A stretch of DNA of 19,114 nt from an uncultured Collinsella sp. (GTDB lineage Bacteria > Actinomycetota > Coriobacteriia > Coriobacteriales > Coriobacteriaceae): contig CAUFRY010000039.1 in NCBI GenBank assembly GCA_959028445.1, positions 1 through 19,114 on the forward strand, given 5' to 3'. The position numbers and the translations under genes are program-made. The notes beneath the pieces were generated by a model, which was not told where the DNA came from, made no database searches, and saw only the letters and a list, made by a program, of their open reading frames with translations. Shown piece after piece: positions 15,317-19,114 of the stretch (positions are counted from its first letter, which is position 1; every line of letters begins with the position of its first letter).

Positions 15317-15387
15317 GCTCCCCCTCGGACATACCAATCGACCAAAATAGCCTTAACAGTTTACCACTTGGCACTCGTTTTTGACCA

Positions 15388-16725
15388 TTAGGGAAGTTCG
15401 CGCTTGACAACCTCGACGATGTCATCGACAACGCGCTGGGTCAGCTCGTGCGTCTCGGCCTCGGCCATAACGCGGACCAGCGGCTCGGTACCGCTCGGAC
15501 GCACCAGAATGCGGCCGCGGCCGTCAAGCTCCTTCTCGGCAGCAGCGACGGCATCCCAGATGGGCTGGCAATCATCCAGACCAGCCTTGTTGTCGGAATG
15601 CACGTTGACGAGTACCTGCGGGTACTTCTTCATGATGCAGGCAAGATCGGTGAGGGTACGACCGGTGCGCTTGAGCACGGCCAGCAGCTGCAGAGCCGTC
15701 ACCAGACCGTCACCGGTGGTGTTGTGCTCCAGGAAGATGATGTGGCCGGACTGCTCGCCGCCGATGACGGCGCCATCCGCGAGCATACGCTCCAGAACGT
15801 AACGATCGCCCACGGCGGTCTGAACCATTTCGAAGCCCTGCTCCTTCATAGCGATGGAGAAGCCAAGGTTGCACATGACGGTCGAGACGATCTCGGAGTT
15901 GGCGAGCTTGCCGCGGGCGGCGAGGTCAGAACCGCAGATAGCCAGGATGTAGTCACCGTCGATCTCATTGCCCTCACTGTCCACGAACAGTACGCGGTCG
16001 GCGTCGCCGTCGTGGGCCAGACCGATGTCAGCATGGGTGCGCAGCACGAGCTCGCGCAGAGGCTCGAGGTGCGTAGAGCCGCACTCGACATTGATGTCGG
16101 TGCCGCAGTAATCGGTGTTGATGGCATGGACCGTGGCACCCAGGCGCTGCAGCGCGGCGGGCGTAGTCTGGCAGGAAGCACCGTGACCGCAGTCGACGGC
16201 AACGACCAGGCCATCGAGCCTCAGGCCATCAAGCGTATCGATGGCGTGGTCGACGTATGCCTTGCGAGCGTCCTTCATCTTGATGATGTGGCCCACGCCG
16301 GCACCGGTCGGCAGCGTGTCGGCAGCCATGGCTTCCTCGGACATGACCCAGGCGCTGATCTCTTCCTCGACCGCATCGGGAAGCTTCATGCCCTTGCGGC
16401 TAAAGAACTTGATGCCGTTGAACTCCGGCGGATTATGCGAAGCAGAGATGACGATGCCGCCGTCGAGCTCATTCTGGACGGTGAGCAGCGCCACGGCGGG
16501 CGTGGGGATGACGCCGCAGCAATGCGGACGGCCGCCCTCGGCCATAATGCCGGCGGTCAGAGCGCTCTCGAGCATGGTACCCGAAAGACGCGTGTCGCGG
16601 CCGACGCAGATATCCGGACCAAGGAACTTGGTCGCCGCGCGGCCCAGGCGAAACGCGAGGTCGCACGAGAGGTCGGCATTGGCGACGCCACGGACGCCGT
16701 CGGTACCGAAGATGTTCTGGGGCAT
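15388..16725 (-). CDS. glmM: Phosphoglucosamine mutase (GlmM)
   Basis: Interconverts glucosamine-6-phosphate and glucosamine-1-phosphate on the way to UDP-GlcNAc and peptidoglycan. The 445-residue protein has the four hallmarks of the phosphohexomutase family in order: FGTDGVRG (6-13), ISASHNPPEFNGIK (93-106) with phosphoserine S96, the Mg site DGDADR (239-244), and the phosphate-binding RPSGTEP (409-415). The ATG at 16725 follows AAGGAG by 7 bases. It lies directly downstream of rpsI, the order also seen in other actinobacteria, but a strong terminator separates the two, so it probably has its own weak promoter or depends on readthrough. It shares its substrate with NagB encoded two genes downstream, which runs the opposite (catabolic) way. 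Confidence 0.97.
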   Translation of the reverse strand: MPQNIFGTDGVRGVANADLSCDLAFRLGRAATKFLGPDICVGRDTRLSGTMLESALTAGIMAEGGRPHCCGVIPTPAVALLTVQNELDGGIVISASHNPPEFNGIKFFSRKGMKLPDAVEEEISAWVMSEEAMAADTLPTGAGVGHIIKMKDARKAYVDHAIDTLDGLRLDGLVVAVDCGHGASCQTTPAALQRLGATVHAINTDYCGTDINVECGSTHLEPLRELVLRTHADIGLAHDGDADRVLFVDSEGNEIDGDYILAICGSDLAARGKLANSEIVSTVMCNLGFSIAMKEQGFEMVQTAVGDRYVLERMLADGAVIGGEQSGHIIFLEHNTTGDGLVTALQLLAVLKRTGRTLTDLACIMKKYPQVLVNVHSDNKAGLDDCQPIWDAVAAAEKELDGRGRILVRPSGTEPLVRVMAEAETHELTQRVVDDIVEVVKRELP

Positions 16726-16774
16726 AGGATCGCTCCTTCCCTAGCAGGCGATATGCAACCGCCCACCCTAGTCG

Positions 16775-16818
16775 AAAAAGAAAAGCGGGACCCGCCGAGG
16801 AATCGGCAGGCCCCGCTT
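16775..16818 (-). terminator. Rho-independent terminator after rpsI
   Basis: On the minus strand a 16-pair stem (16803-16818 with 16783-16798, two G-T pairs) closes a 4-base loop and is followed by TTTTCTTTTT. It lies about 30 bases after the rpsI stop and 50 bases before glmM, so it should end most rplM-rpsI transcripts. Confidence 0.93.
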
Positions 16819-16848
16819 GTACATTGTATCTCGAAAGGAGATAAAACC

Positions 16849-17244
<396 letters not shown>

Positions 17245-17246
17245 CT

Positions 17247-17690
17247 TTAAGCCTCCAGCTCAATCTTCGTGGGGTTCTGGGCAGCATGCGGATGCTCGGC
17301 ACCAGCGTAGACCTTAAGCTTGGTCATCTGGGCACGGCCGAGGGTGGTCTTGGGCAGCATACCGCGAACGGCGCGCTCGATGACCTTCTCCGGGTGCTTC
17401 TCCATAGCCTGGCGGAAGCTCTCAGCCTTGAGGCCGCCGTTGTAGCCGCTGTGGCGATAATAGGTCTTCGTGTCGGCCTTGTTACCGGTAAGCTGGACCT
17501 TATCGGCGTTGATGACGACAACGAAGTCGCCGCAGTCGCTGTTGGGCGTGAACTGGGGCTTGTTCTTACCGCGCAGGATCATTGCGATCTGGGTGGCAAG
17601 ACGGCCCAGGACAGCACCATCGGCGTCGACGAGAACCCAGTTGCGCTGGACCTCGCCCTGCTTGGCGTAGTGAGTCGATTTCGAAATCAC
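17247..17690 (-). CDS. rplM: 50S ribosomal protein L13 (uL13)
   Basis: A 147-residue uL13, an early-assembling large-subunit protein. Signatures include RNWVLVDADGAVLGRLATQIA (16-36), the VVVINADKVQLTGNK strand, TYYRHSGYNGGLK, and AVRGMLPKTTLGRAQMTKLKVYAGAEHPH. The start is GTG at 17690: GGAGGAG precedes it by 5 bases, and a nearby upstream ATG is out of frame and stops after five codons. First gene of the rplM-rpsI unit, with a near-consensus promoter at 17757-17784 and a ~60-base leader that can fold. Confidence 0.98.
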   Translation of the reverse strand: MISKSTHYAKQGEVQRNWVLVDADGAVLGRLATQIAMILRGKNKPQFTPNSDCGDFVVVINADKVQLTGNKADTKTYYRHSGYNGGLKAESFRQAMEKHPEKVIERAVRGMLPKTTLGRAQMTKLKVYAGAEHPHAAQNPTKIELEA

Positions 17691-17756
17691 TTAGACTCCT
17701 CCATGTACAGTACGTGTTGTTACAGAGATTCACGGGGCTCTGCAAGTAACCCGTCC

Positions 17757-17784
17757 ATATTACCCCGCTCGCCGTACGAGTCAA
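17757..17784 (-). promoter_or_regulatory. Sigma-70-type promoter of rplM-rpsI
   Basis: On the minus strand TTGACT (17779-17784) and TAATAT (17757-17762) are separated by 16 bases, close to the vegetative consensus. Transcription would start near 17750, giving a leader of about 60 bases. That leader contains GTTA-n4-CAGAG-n10-CTCTG-TAAC (about 17719-17749 on the plus strand), a foldable element that might serve ribosomal-protein autoregulation; this last point is speculative. Confidence 0.75.
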
Positions 17785-17883
17785 CAGGTATTTTGGCTCC
17801 GACCAGAGTTTCTGCACATGTCATCCACGAGCTGTGATTTTCCAGCTTTTTAGCTGTTGTCATTTTTTGAGGGTTCGCCGTCG

Positions 17884-18762
17884 TTAGCGCTCAACGAACT
17901 CTTGGATTTCCGCGAGCAGGCGCTTTGCCTCCTGACGGCCCTGGATATACAGGTCCAAAAGCTTTGCCGGATCGTGCTCGACATGGCCGACCTCGACCGG
18001 CTTTTGCGGAGCGACGACCAACGCACGGCCCTCGCGCTCATACTTCCACAGGTGCATGCGCTGGATGTTGTAACGGTCGTGGCGCGTCTCGATAGCCTCG
18101 AGCAGGTAGGGGTAGTCGGCATAACGCGCACGCGCGGCCGGCAAAAACTCGTAGGGTTTTTTCTCGTACGAGCGGTCCTGCGTGACGATGACGACCGCAC
18201 GGTCGAAGCCCGCCTCCTCGAGCACATGCTCGATGGGGACCGAATCGGCCACGCCGCCGTCGACATATTTGTGCCCGTCAATCTCGACCGGCGGCGTCAC
18301 CAGTGGCAACGAGGTCGATGCGCGCACGGCGTCGAGATCGAGCACGGCGCTTTTGACCGGGAGGTACGTGGCGGTTCCAAAGAGCATGTCCGTCGCGACG
18401 GCGTACATCTCGATGGGGCTCGCGTCGAACGTCTCGTTGTCAAAGGGATCCAGGCGGTCCTGGACATCGTTGAAAATAAAGTCGTAACCCACAATAGAGC
18501 CCGTGGACGCAAACGATGCGGCGCCCATGAAGCGGCTGTCGTTGCAGAAAGCCAGGTTGATGCGGTTGGCACGGCCGATCTGGTGCGACTTATAGTTCAC
18601 GCCGTTGAGGGCGCCGGCCGAGACGCCGTACACCGCCGGGATTTCGACACCAGCCTCCATGAGGACGTCGAGCACGCCTGCGGTAAATTGCCCGCGAAAG
18701 CTACCGCCCTCCAGGACGAGCGCGACCTTGCCGGCGTTCTTTGCCTTATCTTCTGCAGTCAT
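17884..18762 (-). CDS. Patatin-like phospholipase family protein
   Basis: A 292-residue Ser-Asp dyad lipid acyl hydrolase. The oxyanion-hole motif LEGGSFRG (17-24), nucleophile motif GVSAG (46-50, S48) and catalytic DGG (168-170, D168) are all intact, in the usual order and spacing. The first motif reads GGSFRG rather than GGGxxG, as in a common bacterial subgroup. There is no signal peptide or membrane segment, so it acts inside the cell or is exported another way. The C-terminal third (DRSYEKKPYEFLPAARARYADYPYLLEAIETRHDRYNIQ) is typical of bacterial patatin-like proteins of about 290 residues. Substrate is not visible. The ATG at 18762 has AGGAGGT four bases before it. It stands alone, about 200 bases before rplM, which has its own promoter. 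No strong terminator follows. Confidence 0.93.
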   Translation of the reverse strand: MTAEDKAKNAGKVALVLEGGSFRGQFTAGVLDVLMEAGVEIPAVYGVSAGALNGVNYKSHQIGRANRINLAFCNDSRFMGAASFASTGSIVGYDFIFNDVQDRLDPFDNETFDASPIEMYAVATDMLFGTATYLPVKSAVLDLDAVRASTSLPLVTPPVEIDGHKYVDGGVADSVPIEHVLEEAGFDRAVVIVTQDRSYEKKPYEFLPAARARYADYPYLLEAIETRHDRYNIQRMHLWKYEREGRALVVAPQKPVEVGHVEHDPAKLLDLYIQGRQEAKRLLAEIQEFVER

Positions 18763-18849
18763 GTTGACCTCCTGCGATTGCGTTTTGGCCTTCTTCTACC
18801 CAGTTTTGGGATGGAGGGCGCGCAGGTTTTTCAAGGCGGCAGGTGAAGC

Positions 18850-18995
18850 GGAAAGTGTGTCCCAGTTTGAGGCGAGATTCCGGGATGCGCTTTCCGCTTG
18901 GACCGCCGCTGGGAAAGCGCGTCCCGTTCTGAGCGCGGATTCCGGGATGAACTTTCCGCCTGGGCCGCCATTGGGAAAGCGCGCCCCACTCTGCG
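18850..18995. repeat. 62-bp palindromic tandem repeat, about 2.3 copies
   Basis: GGAAAG starts units at 18850, 18912 and 18974, exactly 62 bp apart. Units one and two are similar along the full length, sharing for example the run ATTCCGGGATG; the third decays after about 20 bases. Each full unit is itself an inverted repeat, GGAAAG-n5-CCC at one end and GGGATG-n2-CTTTCC at the other, so each can fold into a hairpin. The array lies upstream of the patatin gene. The rest of 18763-19060 holds no gene and no clear promoter. Confidence 0.8.
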
Positions 18996-19060
18996 TCACT
19001 GAGGCGTTTTCTTTACGCACGCGCCCTGCACAGAGTTCGATTCTCCGCGGTACAGACTAG

Positions 19061-19098
19061 AAATAAAAAGGCAGGTAGATACGAATATCTACCTGCCT
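19061..19098 (-). terminator. Strong rho-independent terminator for a minus-strand gene to the right
   Basis: AGGCAGGTAGATA (19069-19081) pairs perfectly over 13 bp with 19086-19098 around a 4-base loop. On the minus strand it is followed by TTTTATTT. It ends a transcript entering from beyond the right edge. Confidence 0.9.
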
Positions 19099-19106
19099 GT
19101 TACTTC

Positions 19107-19114
19107 TGGTGGAG
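19107..19114 (-). tRNA. Possible 3' end of a tRNA (CTCCACCA) cut by the right edge
   Basis: The last eight bases read CTCCACCA on the minus strand, as would an acceptor stem end, discriminator A and encoded CCA. The strong terminator begins only 9 bases later, a spacing usual for tRNA genes. Eight bases cannot prove it; a protein gene end is also possible. Confidence 0.3.

Overview
This is a gene-dense bacterial chromosome segment with high GC in third codon positions. It looks like a high-GC Gram-positive of the class Coriobacteriia, in the Collinsella / Eggerthella-type gut actinobacteria. The reasons are the actinobacterial order rplM-rpsI-glmM, a type III glutamine synthetase, an obligate-anaerobe-style split cobalamin methionine synthase, and a large SARP-type regulator. 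The genus is inferred; no rRNA or complete tRNA is present to fix it. I see no prophage, CRISPR array, transposase or toxin-antitoxin pair.

Layout. Positions 1-423 are non-coding: a possible terminator arm, a tRNA-T-arm-like hairpin, a ~215 bp element with long inverted ends, and the glnN terminator. glnN (GSIII) follows on the minus strand with a structured upstream region. From 2938 to 7165 on the plus strand lies a tightly packed methionine operon: metF, a stand-alone cobalamin-reactivation-domain protein, and a metH that lacks that domain. Next come a UPF0210 (DUF711/PFL) protein, a 134 bp perfect long inverted repeat, a SAM-dependent methyltransferase with atypical codon use, and the small CRM-domain ribosome factor YhbY with a strong terminator.

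From 10370 to the right end everything is on the minus strand. Reading in the direction of transcription there is a patatin-like phospholipase, then rplM-rpsI (with a good promoter and terminator), glmM, a stand-alone PTS EIIA(Glc) protein, nagB, and a 999-residue ATPase regulator with a C-terminal SARP-type DNA-binding module. The right edge holds 62 bp palindromic tandem repeats and a strong minus-strand terminator, just downstream of what may be the CCA end of a tRNA.

How the genes work together. metF makes 5-methyltetrahydrofolate; metH uses it to methylate homocysteine; the separate activation protein would rescue oxidised cobalamin. glmM (synthesis toward UDP-GlcNAc), nagB (amino-sugar breakdown to fructose-6-phosphate) and EIIA (sugar uptake and signalling) sit together around amino-sugar and carbon flux. 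The most unusual items are the regulator's reversed domain order, the long perfect inverted repeat at 8656-8789, and the palindromic tandem repeats at 18850-18995. I do not see a clearly new multi-gene system.
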